DNA of 64,000 nucleotides, taken from positions 1,922,001 through 1,986,000 of the forward strand of contig NZ_CP108938.1 of NCBI RefSeq assembly GCF_036347135.1, read 5' to 3'. The notes beneath the pieces were generated by a model that worked only from the letters and a program-made list of their open reading frames with translations, was not told the DNA's origin and did not search any database. Of this stretch, positions 1-8,662 are shown one piece after another. The stretch's first letter is position 1; the number at the start of each line of letters is the position of its first letter. This stretch comes from Streptomyces sp. NBC_00775 (GTDB lineage Bacteria; Actinomycetota; Actinomycetes; Streptomycetales; Streptomycetaceae). The position numbers and the translations under genes are program-made.

Positions 1-594
1 CGGGAGATGCACGACGTCGTCTCCCACCAGGTCAGCCTCATCGCCGTACAGGCGGGAGCACTCCAGGTGGGCAGCCGGGACGCCGAGACACGAAAGGCCG
101 CGGCCACCATCCGGGAACTCAGCGTCCAGACGCTCGACGAACTGCGGCACATGGTCAGCGTGCTACGCGCCTCCGGCAGCCGCCCCACCGAACTCACCCC
201 ACAGCCTTCGCTCGCCGACCTGGAGCAACTGATCGACACCAGCGGCATCGAAGCGAAGCTGGAGACCGACCTGGCCGAAGACCTTCCGCCGACCGTCCAG
301 CGTGCCGTCTACCGCACAGTCCAGGAAGCCCTGACCAACGCCCGCAAACACGCCCCCGGCGCCACAGCGACCGTCAGTATCCACCACCGCGACGGCGCCA
401 TCCACACCACCATCACCAACACCGCCCCCACCCGACTCGCGCTCGCCCTGCCCAGCGCCCACCACGGCCTCGTCGGCCTCCGCCAGCGCGCCGAGCTCCT
501 CGGCGGCACCGTCACCTCCGGCCCCACGGACCAGGGCGGCTACGAGCTCCACCTGGAACTGCCCGTCGAGCAGATCCGCGACCGCATCGGCTGA
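1..594 (+). CDS. Sensor histidine kinase (NarL/HisKA_3 type), 5' end outside window
   Basis: This is the C-terminal kinase core of a two-component sensor. It autophosphorylates a histidine and passes the phosphate to a LuxR-type response regulator. The frame is open from base 1. The visible part starts in the dimerisation/phosphoacceptor helix, where the HDVVSH motif carries the acceptor His at codon 4. An HATPase_c domain follows: the N-box EALTNARKHA lies near residues 111-120 and the G-box HGLVGLRQRAELLGG near residues 156-170. The protein ends normally about 25 residues after the G-box, so only the N-terminal sensor/membrane part is missing, because of the window edge. No partner response regulator follows. 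It may lie upstream, or the kinase may be an orphan. The family call is secure; the signal sensed is unknown. Confidence 0.9.
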   Translation, partial: REMHDVVSHQVSLIAVQAGALQVGSRDAETRKAAATIRELSVQTLDELRHMVSVLRASGSRPTELTPQPSLADLEQLIDTSGIEAKLETDLAEDLPPTVQRAVYRTVQEALTNARKHAPGATATVSIHHRDGAIHTTITNTAPTRLALALPSAHHGLVGLRQRAELLGGTVTSGPTDQGGYELHLELPVEQIRDRIG

Positions 595-1045
595 TACGGA
601 CGTGCCGTCGATGGCCCAGGCACAGGTCATGAGGCCGCCGGCCGGCTCGACACGGTGGACCCTGTCCGCCTTCTTCGAGGCCAGCCGCGCTTCGTCGGCC
701 ACCCATAGCTGTGCCGCTGTCGCCAGCGTGCCGTCCAGTTCCCTGAATCGGATCGCGACCCCGGGAAGATCGTGGGACGCGGTGCAGACCAGCGCCATGC
801 CAGCGGCGTTCCTTCCCTCGACCAGCGCCAAGAGGCGGACGGTTGCTGCTGACCGCCGATGACCAACGTTCGCACCAGCGGGGCCGTGACCGGAACCAGG
901 GACCGGTCACGGCCCCACGCCGCGCTTTCTCCCGCGGCCGCCGCACGAACGGGCCCGAGCTCGCCACCGACCCGGACGCCCCGACCGGCCACCTGACACC
1001 GGCGGCATAGATCGAGCCGCACCCGGCACACAGGACAACGAAGAC
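595..1045. other. Gap with no recognisable intact gene
   Basis: The stretch between the kinase stop and the hairpins near 1050 has several open frames on both strands. None shows a family motif that I recognise. The minus frame ending just before the kinase stop, about 594-831, has protein-like composition (for example LWVADEARLASKKADR). It could be a remnant of a mobile-element gene, but I cannot assign it. Confidence 0.35.
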
Positions 1046-1082
1046 GGGCCCCGCCCGTGAGATAGCTCACGCGTCGGGGCCC
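1046..1082. terminator. Intrinsic terminator-like hairpin
   Basis: An 8-bp GC stem (gggccccg at 1046-1053 with cggggccc at 1075-1082) encloses a second hairpin, cgtgag-atag-ctcacg. No long T-run follows on either strand, which is usual for actinobacteria. It lies between the kinase remnant and the leftward carrier-protein gene and could end transcription from either side. Confidence 0.5.
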
Positions 1083-1136
1083 CTCGTATGTCCTGACCAG
1101 GCCGTGCGATGCCTCGCAACCGTCGAGAAACCGAGA

Positions 1137-1183
1137 AACGGGCCCCTGCGATGACTTCCGTCACCTGCATGCAGAGACCCGTT
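1137..1183 (-). terminator. Terminator hairpin downstream of the PosA/Pls-like gene
   Basis: The 13-base arms 1137-1149 and 1171-1183 pair with one wobble and one mismatch. Read on the minus strand, the hairpin starts about 50 bases after the stop of the leftward gene ending at 1233 and is followed by a T-rich stretch (TTTCTCGGTTTCTC). This fits termination of that gene. Confidence 0.5.
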
Positions 1184-1232
1184 CCGTCAGTTCTTCGTGA
1201 TGGGGCCGGATGCAAACCCGTTCGGTCTGCCC

Positions 1233-4064
1233 TCACTCATGGGTGCGTCCGGTCTCCACGGCCGGGTTGCCACCCCATCGCGCCCGGGGCGGAACCTCTT
1301 CGCCCTTCATCAGGAAGGTGTCGGCGTCAAGTTGCGCTTGATCGCCCAGGACCGTGCCGTAGTGGACGAACGCTCCGACGCCGAGGGTCACGCCCCGGCC
1401 GAGCGTGGCGTGGTCGGACTTGAAGGCGCCGTCTTCCTGGGAGTGCGACTGGACGACGCTCGCAGCGTTGAGGGTGCAGTCGTCTCCGATGGACACGAGG
1501 GTGCGCTCGATCAGCGTGCAGCCGTCGTCGAAGACCCGGCGACCGACCTTCGCGCCGAGCAGCCGCCAGACCAGGGCCTTGAACGGGGTGCCGTTGAAAG
1601 CCTCCATATAGCGGTGCGACGTCAGCTTCCAGAAACGTTCATGCGACCAGAAGGCAGGGTCGTAGATCGAGCAGTACAGGGGCTTCAGTGGGCGGAAGCC
1701 GGTGACGGCCCGTTCGATCAGGGTGAACAACATGACGGTGAACGCCACGCTGACCAGGCTCGCCAGGGCCAGCACCAGTACGCCGTAGACGTCGTAAAGG
1801 TCGACGGCAGCCACGCCGATGAGGGCGAGCACGACGAAGTGGAACCATCGCACCAGCAGATGAAGGCTCGCGGTGAGCGCGTTGTGCCGGTTCTTGGCCG
1901 CCAGGCGCCGCCGTAGTTCGTCGCCGATGGCCATGCCGTCGAACTGGGTGTCGCGCATGACGGTGCGCGGGATCTCGAAGCTGGGCGAGCCCAGCAGTCC
2001 CACACCTTCCCGTACGGGCCCGTCGATGGGGACCAGCACCTTGGTCGCGAGCAGGCAGTTGTCGCCCGTGCGGCCGCCCGAGGGGTAGGCGATGTTGTTT
2101 CCGAGGAAGTTGTCCGGCCCGATCGAGGTCCTGGACAACCGGAAGGACGTGCTGGAGAACTCGGCGTTGATGATCGACAGTCCGTCAGCCACCATCGTTC
2201 CGCTGCCGACCTTGCTCAGATACGGGGTGTCGTGCTTGACCATCGTGCCGAAGTTCGACCCGGTCTGCTGGACGTTGCGGAGGTCGTAGCCCAGGCAGCG
2301 CAGGTAGTGCACGATCGCGGAGCTGTCCCCGAACAGAGTGGTGAAGAATCTGATGTTGGTCAGCCGCAGGATCGCTCGCTGGACGCCGTAGTGGAAGCCG
2401 TACAGCGGATAAACCCTGTCCGGCTTGATCGCCAGGCGGAGCAGGCGGGGCAGGGTTCCCACCAGGACCAGACCCACCGGCGCGGCACCGATGAAGACCA
2501 CCAGGGAAGCCAGCAGGGCGGCGAGGACGGAGGCGGGGTTCGTGAGGGCCGATGACTCTGGGCCCAGCACCGCGTTCAGCTGCGGTACGACGGAGAGCAC
2601 AATGCTCACGCCGGCCACCGACATCGGCAGATACACCAGCAGCATGGCCGCAAGCTGGCCCAGGCTGTAGATGGCCGGGCGCAGGGTGCCGCACGCGACG
2701 GGCGGGACAGAGCTGTAGTCGGTCGTCGTCGCCTCCGCGGGCGAGCCGTGCCAGGACTCACCAGCCGGAACGCTCTGGCCTCGCTGCAAGGACGAGGCGT
2801 GGCCGAGCTGGGCGCCATCGCCCATCGATGTGTCGATATCGAGTACGGTCTGCTCGCTGACGATCACCTGTGCGCCGAGGGTGACGGAGCCCGTCTCGAT
2901 CCAGCCGTCGTGCGCTCGGTAGCAGGACAGGTGGACGTCCTTGCGAATGAGCGTGCCGTCACCGATGGAGAGCAGGTCGGTGCAGACCGGAACAGTACGG
3001 GAAAGGATGACGACGCCCTTCCCGATGCGTGCGCCCAAGGCTCTCAGATAGAGCCCATAGAGCGGTGAACCGGCGAGCAGCCGTGCCGGGCTGGTGCGGA
3101 TGAAGGCCTTCACGCACCAGAAGCGCAGGTAGGCAACGCTCCACACCCGCAGCCTGCGGTGGGTGAAGCGGCCGACGAGCAACCACTTGGCGACGATGGG
3201 AAGGGCACACAGGCCGAAGAAGACCGCCGCGCTGAACGACACCGCGCGCCGGTAGAGGTCGACGGTCCTGGAACCTTCGATGACCCACTCGTAGCCCTCG
3301 ATGGCGACCAAGCCACCGACGGACGAGAAGACGAGGAAGAAGAGAAGCTGCGCCGCCCCGCACAGCACGTACGGCAGCGTGCCGAGCGGCGGCTCATCCG
3401 AGTCACCTGACGGCACATCGACGGCCTGGGCCTCACTGGGCAGCGGAATTCCTGACGGCGCCTGACCGCGGACCGGGGACGGCTCGCCGACCGCGAACGC
3501 GGCTGCCAGAGTCTCGATCGTCGGGTACCGGTAGATGTCTCTCATCGACACCGTCGGCAGATCGTCCCGCTTGCGCGCACGCGCACAGAACTGCGCCATC
3601 ACCAGCGAGTCGGCACCCAGATCGTCGAAGAAGTGACTGTCGACCGACACACGCTCCACCCGCAGAACGGCTGCCAGCACCTCGGCCAACCGCACGTCCA
3701 GGGCCTGTGACACACCGATCGCCGTCCCGGCCCCAGCCGCGCCGGCCTCATCGAGCGAAGGCACGCTGACAGGAACCGCAGTCGCGACCCCCTGGATTGT
3801 CGGGTACCGGTAGATGTCCTTCATCGACACCGTCGGCAGGTCGTCCCGCTTGCGCACGCGCGCACAGAACTGCGCCATCACCAGCGAGTCGGCACCCAGA
3901 TCGTCGAAGAAGTGACTGTCGGCCGACACCCGCTCCACCCGCAGGACGGCTGCCAGCACCTCGGCCAGCAGGCGCTCGGTACGGGCTGCTCCCGTAGCCA
4001 TGTCCATCGCGTCCTCGGTCGTCGTTGTCGCGGCAGCGACGCTCTCGCCGCTGGGGGTACTCAC
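1233..4064 (-). CDS. PosA/Pls-like membrane protein: tandem carrier domains plus hexapeptide-repeat acyltransferase-like domains, no adenylation domain
   Basis: A 943-residue protein resembling the back half of Pls/PosA peptide synthetase-like proteins. Two nearly identical carrier (ACP/PCP-like) domains occupy about residues 29-95 and 123-188. Each has the phosphopantetheine attachment motif DLGADSL, with Ser60 and Ser153. Several membrane helices follow (about 230-256, 273-295, 463-497, 510-540, 733-785). Between them lie three left-handed beta-helix segments rich in hexapeptide repeats (about 332-445, 580-700, 825-935). Epsilon-poly-lysine synthetase family members usually begin with an adenylation domain; here there is none. 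A substrate would therefore have to be loaded in trans, or the protein does something else. The GTG start overlaps the upstream remnant's stop by four bases (GTGA), so translation is probably coupled. The domain reading is firm; the product is unknown. Confidence 0.8.
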   Translation of the reverse strand: MSTPSGESVAAATTTTEDAMDMATGAARTERLLAEVLAAVLRVERVSADSHFFDDLGADSLVMAQFCARVRKRDDLPTVSMKDIYRYPTIQGVATAVPVSVPSLDEAGAAGAGTAIGVSQALDVRLAEVLAAVLRVERVSVDSHFFDDLGADSLVMAQFCARARKRDDLPTVSMRDIYRYPTIETLAAAFAVGEPSPVRGQAPSGIPLPSEAQAVDVPSGDSDEPPLGTLPYVLCGAAQLLFFLVFSSVGGLVAIEGYEWVIEGSRTVDLYRRAVSFSAAVFFGLCALPIVAKWLLVGRFTHRRLRVWSVAYLRFWCVKAFIRTSPARLLAGSPLYGLYLRALGARIGKGVVILSRTVPVCTDLLSIGDGTLIRKDVHLSCYRAHDGWIETGSVTLGAQVIVSEQTVLDIDTSMGDGAQLGHASSLQRGQSVPAGESWHGSPAEATTTDYSSVPPVACGTLRPAIYSLGQLAAMLLVYLPMSVAGVSIVLSVVPQLNAVLGPESSALTNPASVLAALLASLVVFIGAAPVGLVLVGTLPRLLRLAIKPDRVYPLYGFHYGVQRAILRLTNIRFFTTLFGDSSAIVHYLRCLGYDLRNVQQTGSNFGTMVKHDTPYLSKVGSGTMVADGLSIINAEFSSTSFRLSRTSIGPDNFLGNNIAYPSGGRTGDNCLLATKVLVPIDGPVREGVGLLGSPSFEIPRTVMRDTQFDGMAIGDELRRRLAAKNRHNALTASLHLLVRWFHFVVLALIGVAAVDLYDVYGVLVLALASLVSVAFTVMLFTLIERAVTGFRPLKPLYCSIYDPAFWSHERFWKLTSHRYMEAFNGTPFKALVWRLLGAKVGRRVFDDGCTLIERTLVSIGDDCTLNAASVVQSHSQEDGAFKSDHATLGRGVTLGVGAFVHYGTVLGDQAQLDADTFLMKGEEVPPRARWGGNPAVETGRTHE

Positions 4065-4468
4065 GACCGCTCCCCGAGGACACAGAGGTCAGAACCGACC
4101 CGTGCGGCCGGCGTCCGGCGCCCAGGCATGGGCATGGCAGTGGCCTGCCGTCCGAGGTGTTCGCGAGCCGGTGCGTTGCCGGCGTCGTCGGGGCTGGAGT
4201 AGTGGTCGGGGTACCAGGAACTGCTGGACTCGACGATTGCGACGCCGGGCCTCAGATCGCCCCGCGCGCGGGTGATGGCGAACCTGGGGAGGGCGGAGCG
4301 GTCCTTGAGGCCGCCGGGAGGGAAAGCTTCGAGCTTGGCCCAGGAGTTCCGCCCTTCCGGCGTGAGGGGGGCGGAGATCGAGACGGCCGGTGTGTTGCCG
4401 ACCGCCGCTATGAGAGAGCGGCCGAAGCCGCGAGGGGGCATGCCAAAGGAGGACTGGTGCATGATCAC
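4061..4468 (-). pseudogene. Decayed PLP-dependent cysteine synthase-like gene
   Basis: The 135-codon frame starts like a cysteine synthase/beta-replacing PLP enzyme: GNTP near residue 24, then AKLE and a GGLKDR segment with the expected PLP lysine. The match continues to VESSS, where an intact protein would read into its catalytic core. The frame jumps instead to WYPDHYSSPDDAGNA, which resembles the family's later Y-P-[DG]-Q-Y-x-N-P-[DE]-N segment. About 60 or more codons are thus missing inside, and the end does not match the family. A full enzyme is about 300 residues or more. The stop overlaps the start of the carrier-domain gene by GTGA, so the pair was probably an operon and the remnant may still drive coupled translation. 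Amino-acid activation or supply for the carrier protein is a possible ancestral role (inference). Confidence 0.6.
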
Positions 4469-4589
4469 GTGCTTTCTGGTGCGGGAAGAACGCCGTACGA
4501 CAACGACTCACCCGAACCCGCGGCTCCGACATGGAGACAGACGGGCATGCAGGGGTGAAGGACTCGCTTCGGAGTCCGGAGGCGGTCTT

Positions 4590-5081
4590 CTAAATGCGCC
4601 AGAGGCACAGACGAGTCTGGAGAGCCGCGCTACCCGGTGGAGGCCGCGGATCGCGAACACAACCCACCGGCTGCAGCAGGGCTGGGATGTCTACGGCAGT
4701 CGTCGCCAAATCGACGGAGATCAGCCGTGGTGCACCCGTCCAGGGAAGGGAAGTCGACTCGACCACGAAGTGGTCGCCCGGCTGATGCGGCGTATGCTCC
4801 GCAGGCTCACCACACGGCTCAACGCTGTGCTCAGCCGCTGCCGCAGGGTGCGGCACATGATGAACGTGCATCGGCGAACAAGCCACTGTGTGGTGCTCAG
4901 ACGACAGTTCCTGGTGGAGCCCCTGATGAACGTGCAAGGGCGAACCGGCAACCGCACAGAAGAACAGTGCGAGCATCGACATGATCAACGCTCGCAACCA
5001 TACGTACCGGGCCGCACACACAAAGTCAACAATAGGGCACGATTGACACGCCCGCCGCCTCCGTACCGCCACGTGAGGCAC
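4590..5081 (-). CDS. Small membrane or exported His-rich protein (hypothetical)
   Basis: The 163-codon frame holds one hydrophobic segment (about residues 30-46, LIMSMLALFFCAVAG). Spaced His pairs follow (HVHQGLHQEL, HHT, MHVHH) together with a few Cys. This resembles small streptomycete His-rich exported proteins such as the DUF6153 type, possibly metal-related. The start is unsure: a TTG or ATG just before the hydrophobic segment, near 4985-5000, would give a shorter and more typical product. The region has lower GC than its neighbours. A perfect hairpin stands just upstream at 5091-5137. I would accept that this is not a gene. Confidence 0.35.
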   Translation of the reverse strand: MPHVAVRRRRACQSCPIVDFVCAARYVWLRALIMSMLALFFCAVAGSPLHVHQGLHQELSSEHHTVACSPMHVHHVPHPAAAAEHSVEPCGEPAEHTPHQPGDHFVVESTSLPWTGAPRLISVDLATTAVDIPALLQPVGCVRDPRPPPGSAALQTRLCLWRI

Positions 5082-5090
5082 TGAGCCGCC

Positions 5091-5137
5091 GAACCCCGGA
5101 GGGGCGCCCCATGCGTGGGGGCGCCCCTCCGGGGTTC
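5091..5137. terminator. Perfect 20-bp hairpin, bidirectional terminator-like
   Basis: Arms 5091-5110 and 5118-5137 are exact inverted repeats around a 7-base loop (atgcgtg). This is the second-longest perfect inverted repeat noticed with a loop or without one in the window and is very GC-rich. No gene is recognised reading into it from the right, so its partner transcript is unclear. Confidence 0.6.
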
Positions 5138-6082
5138 CGGCCGGTCAACCGCCGCCTCCGAACCGCTTCGCTCACTCACCATGCTCCCTGGCTCGGTGCC
5201 GCCAGGCACTCAGGCCCCGCTCAGCACCCTCGCCAACGTGCGCATAGCTAGGCGGACCGCCCGGCACCGGCATGCAATGGCCAAGCGACGTGAGCATGCG
5301 GCGGTGCCGAGAATCCGCGTCGCCGCGTCAACGTTGACGGTCAGTGCGTCACACAACCGGCAGTCGGCTCCCCTCTCCCAAGATCCGGACCATACGCGGG
5401 CCAACGCCGCTTCTCGTACTCAACGTCCGCTGTCTCCGCTGGTCAACCGCGTACCGAGTCTGTACCACCAGACCAAGAATCTGCTGGCGAGTCCCCTCTC
5501 CTGGTCGCCTGCCGCAGCCTCCCAGCGTGCCTCCGGCGACTCATCGGTCCGACCGCTCGCCACGCCGACCCGCACGCAAGGCAATCCAGCGCTTCTTGGC
5601 TCCACAACGCCCTCACCAGCGACAGCACACTGAACAGCGCCCAACGGTGCTGATTCGACCCGGACTCGCCCCGGGAACTCTCCCCGCCGAAACGAACATC
5701 ACTTGACCTGTGGCGATAGCGATTCTTGCTGCTGTACCGAGCACGCACCGGCGAAAAAATGTCACAGTCAACAACAAAAGGGATACTAAAGAGCAATTGT
5801 GGCCGCGCTGCCAGTGGATGCGTTCCTCGGAGCCATCTACCGCACCCTCGGGTGCAACCCGAACAGCAGCGCCCCTTCGTGGGCTGCACTGGTGACCATC
5901 GGCAGACAGATCCGTGCTCTGACCAGCCATTTTGTCGAAGTTCCTCCGTCTGGCAGAAGCCCGCTTGCCGAGTGACCGCAACCTTCACCACCCTGATTCC
6001 AACCACGGCACGAGGGGCGAGGACGCCCCGCTCTCAGGGACGGGACCGCCATGCCGCACACCACCGCCTTCGCCAAAAACCA
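5138..6082. other. Gene-poor stretch of reduced GC upstream of the metallophosphoesterase
   Basis: About 940 bases with open frames on both strands but no recognisable protein motif. Base 5700-5800 is unusually AT-rich for this DNA and could hold promoters. The frame of the downstream metallophosphoesterase stays open back to 5726, but its translation there has no family similarity and reads like out-of-frame sequence. Confidence 0.35.
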
Positions 6083-6841
6083 GTGGTACGCCGCCTGGAC
6101 GTGCAACTTCCGCGCCTGGGGGCCGGGTTGGACGGCACGCGCGTCGTCCTCATCACCGACACCCACTACGGCCCGCTCGACCGCGCCCGCTGGTCTGCGC
6201 GGGTCTGCGAGACGGTGAACACCCTGGAGGCCGACCTGGTCTGCCACACCGGCGACATCGCGGACGGCACGGCCCAACGCCGCCGCGCCCAGGCCGCCCC
6301 GCTCGGCACCGTGCGAGCCACCCGGGCCCGGGTCTACGTCACCGGCAACCACGAGTACTACAGCGAGGCCCAGGGCTGGGTCGACCTCATGGACGAACTG
6401 GGCTGGGAGCCGTTACGCAACCGCCATCTGCTGCTCGAACGCGGCGGCGACACCCTCGTCGTCGCCGGCGTAGATGACGTCACCGCCGAATCCTCCGGCC
6501 TCGCCGGCCACCGCGCCCACCTCGCCGGAGCCCTGCACGGCGCCGACCCCGACCACCCCGTCCTGCTCCTGGCCCACCAGCCCAAGTTCGTCGACCGGGC
6601 CGCAGCCGACGGCGTCGACCGCCAACTCTCCGGCCACACCCACGGCGGCCAGATCTGGCCCTTCCACCACCTCGTCCGCATCGACCAGCCCGCCCTCGCC
6701 GGCCTCAGCCACCACGGCCCCCGCACCCTCCTCTACACCAGCCGCGGCACCGGCTTCTGGGGCCCGCCCTTCCGCGTCTTCGCCCCCAGCGAGATCACCC
6801 TGCTCATACTCCGCTCCCCGCAGCGCCCCCCCACACCGTAG
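6083..6841 (+). CDS. Metallophosphoesterase (YkuE-like), probably 5' truncated
   Basis: Calcineurin-type phosphoesterase domain, which binds two metal ions and hydrolyses phosphoesters. All metal motifs are present in order: ITDTHYG (normally D-x-H), HTGDIADG, VTGNHEYY, the LLLAHQPKF histidine and the C-terminal LSGHTHGGQIWP. YkuE-like actinobacterial relatives usually carry N-terminal membrane helices before this domain and are near 380-400 residues. Here similarity starts only at about RRLDVQLP, so the membrane part seems lost and the rest has been joined to unrelated sequence. The GTG at 6083 is the most conservative start and gives 252 residues; the open frame itself extends back to 5726. 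No clear ribosome binding site decides between them. The enzyme core looks intact, so activity is possible. Confidence 0.65.
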   Translation: MVRRLDVQLPRLGAGLDGTRVVLITDTHYGPLDRARWSARVCETVNTLEADLVCHTGDIADGTAQRRRAQAAPLGTVRATRARVYVTGNHEYYSEAQGWVDLMDELGWEPLRNRHLLLERGGDTLVVAGVDDVTAESSGLAGHRAHLAGALHGADPDHPVLLLAHQPKFVDRAAADGVDRQLSGHTHGGQIWPFHHLVRIDQPALAGLSHHGPRTLLYTSRGTGFWGPPFRVFAPSEITLLILRSPQRPPTP

Positions 6842-6966
6842 AGCTGGGCGGGCCGGCGGTTCCGCCTGGAGTTGCTGCCCCTCAACGGCCTCGCTCCGCT
6901 CACGCGACGGAGATCGCGGCGGACAACCGGGGCTCGGAAATGACCATGTCCCGTATCACGCAGCCC

Positions 6967-8066
6967 TTATGAGCGGGGTCCTGGCTGTAGCTGTCCGACC
7001 AGGTGGAAGACCTCCCGCGCTGCATAGCGCTTGAGGCAACGGACGATTTCGCGCCGGGTCTTCCCCTCTTTGATCCGGCGCTCGTAATAGTCCTGGGTGC
7101 GCGGGTCGACCCGCAGACGGGTGAACACGATGCGATGGAGCGCGGCATTGGCCTGACGGTCGCCACCACGGTTGAGGCGACGGTACTGCCGGCGTCCCGA
7201 GGAACGCTCGACAGGACTGACCCCGCACAGCGCAGCGAAGGACGCCTCACTATCCAGGCGCTCCGGGTTGTCCCCCACCGTGATCAGCAAGGCGACGGCC
7301 GTGTCCGGACCGATCCCCACCACCTCGAGAAGCTGCGGGGCATGACATTTCACGAGGCGGGCCAGACGAGCGTCCACATCCCGGATCTGCTCGGAGAGCT
7401 GGCCGATCCGGCAAGCCAGCAGACCCAGCGTGACGCGAGTGGCCTGCCGCACCGCCTCGTCACCGACCTCCTCGAGACCGCTCACGTCGGTGAACCGCGC
7501 ACAGGTCCGGAAGAGTTCGGCATTGCCCAGTCCGGCCAGTTCTTCCCGCAAGGCGGGGTCAGCAGTAATGAGGACGGCTTTGAGCTGGTTGATGGCCTGG
7601 GTGCGGGCTTTGACGGCCGACGCCTTCGTGAGTTTGTACATTCTCGCGATCTGCACCGGCCCGTCACCCGCTTTGGCCCTGGCGCGGGCCCGCCCGCTCA
7701 ATACGGCTCGCGCCGCGTTCTGGGCATCGAGCGGATCCGATTTGCCGCGCTGACGGCGATCCGCCCGGTCCATCCGATTCACGTCAAACACGTCTATGCC
7801 CTGGGCCAGCAGAGAGCGGGACAGGGACGCCCCGTAGGAGCCGGTCCCCTCCACTCCGGCCCGCCTCACGGTTCTAACTTCCTGGCCCACTTCAGCAGAT
7901 CGCGGTATCCCGCCGCAGTGGCCGGGAACTCGCCGGTGGCCAGCACCGTCCCCGTCACGGAGAGCACCGCAGCCACATGGGCATCCCGGTGCGTGTCCAC
8001 TCCCAACACCACCTCCCCCACAGGGCGACGACGACGGGTCTGCGGAGCAGGCGGCGTACTGGACAT
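6967..8066 (-). pseudogene. IS110-family DEDD transposase, frameshifted (copy 1)
   Basis: The N-terminal part (start 8066, MSSTPPAPQ) carries VLGVDTHRDAHVAAV with the first catalytic Asp, and ends at KWARKLEP with a stop near 7866. The rest, beginning around 7884, continues in another frame with VEGTGSYG (Glu), DPLDAQNAARAVL (Asp pair) and the C-terminal SPVERSSGRR segment with the Ser of the IS110 Tnp domain. Copy 2 reads KWARKSGAVRRAGVEG across the same point, which places a small indel at about 7868-7885. All catalytic residues survive, but on two frames, so the gene is probably dead unless a programmed shift occurs. For that reason it is called a pseudogene. Confidence 0.8.
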
Positions 8067-8170
8067 GCCCGTTCCCCTTCCGGTCTGATAGCGCGTCGCG
8101 TTGCCGGTATCGGGCCGCGTCGGGCGGTCAGAATCGTGAGGACGCCACAACGAACGGCAGGCCCCTATCG
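8067..8170 (-). ncRNA. Candidate IS110 bridge RNA region (non-coding end)
   Basis: Elements of the IS110 group carry a structured guide (bridge) RNA in the non-coding DNA upstream of the transposase (established for IS621 and relatives). Here about 100 bases lie between the transposase start and the putative element end at 8161-8172. They contain potential stem segments (for example gcgtcgcg and cgggccgcgtcgggcgg). I could not fold it or find target-binding loops with certainty; the placement rests on position only. Copy 2 lacks this segment. Confidence 0.25.
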
Positions 8171-8662
8171 GGACACGCCCCGCCGGCCCGGCACCGACAA
8201 CGCACCATCCCCAGCCAACGGCCGACACTGTGTAATTCAGACACTCTGGTCAAAGGTGTCATGAGTCAGACCTCGGACCCGGGACAGCACCCACCCATCC
8301 TCCCGCCCGTCACAGCATCCCCATCCAGAAACACTGAGCGTGCTCAGTCCCAGCCCTAGGCACATCCTGGTTCTGACTCCGGCCGATCGTTTTGCGGCAC
8401 AGAAGCCGACATCTTGGTTCAGGTTGCTTCAACGAGCGGTGCGGCTTCTCCACGGCTGCGTGCGCCACGAGGCAGGGCACCAACGTGCGGGCATTCGGGC
8501 CGATACGCAGTGGGTGGCCCAGCGGCAGCGCCGCCCGCTGCGGGCAATCGAGGCGTTCGCAGACTCCGCAGCAGGATCGAGGAGCGGACCTCGCCGCTGA
8601 GGAACGCTGAGGCACCCTGCCAGCACCTGCCCGGCGGGGGCCTCAGCGACCATCACGTGTCA
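8171..8662. other. Spacer between the two IS110 copies
   Basis: About 490 bases. Frames on both strands are open but show no recognised motif. The DNA is presumably flanking or older mobile-element sequence. Confidence 0.3.

Larger units (their letters stand above)
6958..8170 (-). mobile_element. IS110-family element, copy 1 (boundaries approximate)
   Basis: The element has one long transposase region on the minus strand and no terminal inverted repeats, as is normal for IS110. The transposase-distal end shares agccc-c/t-tatgagcgggg with copy 2 (near 8663), which marks that boundary. The other end is uncertain. A similar gcccctatcggg string at 8161-8172 suggests the element includes about 100 bases of non-coding DNA upstream of the transposase. 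Confidence 0.6.

Noticed and set aside
1233..4064. Calling the PosA/Pls-like gene a non-ribosomal peptide biosynthesis cluster
   Set aside because: No adenylation, condensation or thioesterase domain is present in the window, only carriers and membrane parts.
5726..6082. Extending the metallophosphoesterase to its upstream ATG at 5726
   Set aside because: The added 119 residues show no similarity to the family's membrane segment and have the look of random translation.
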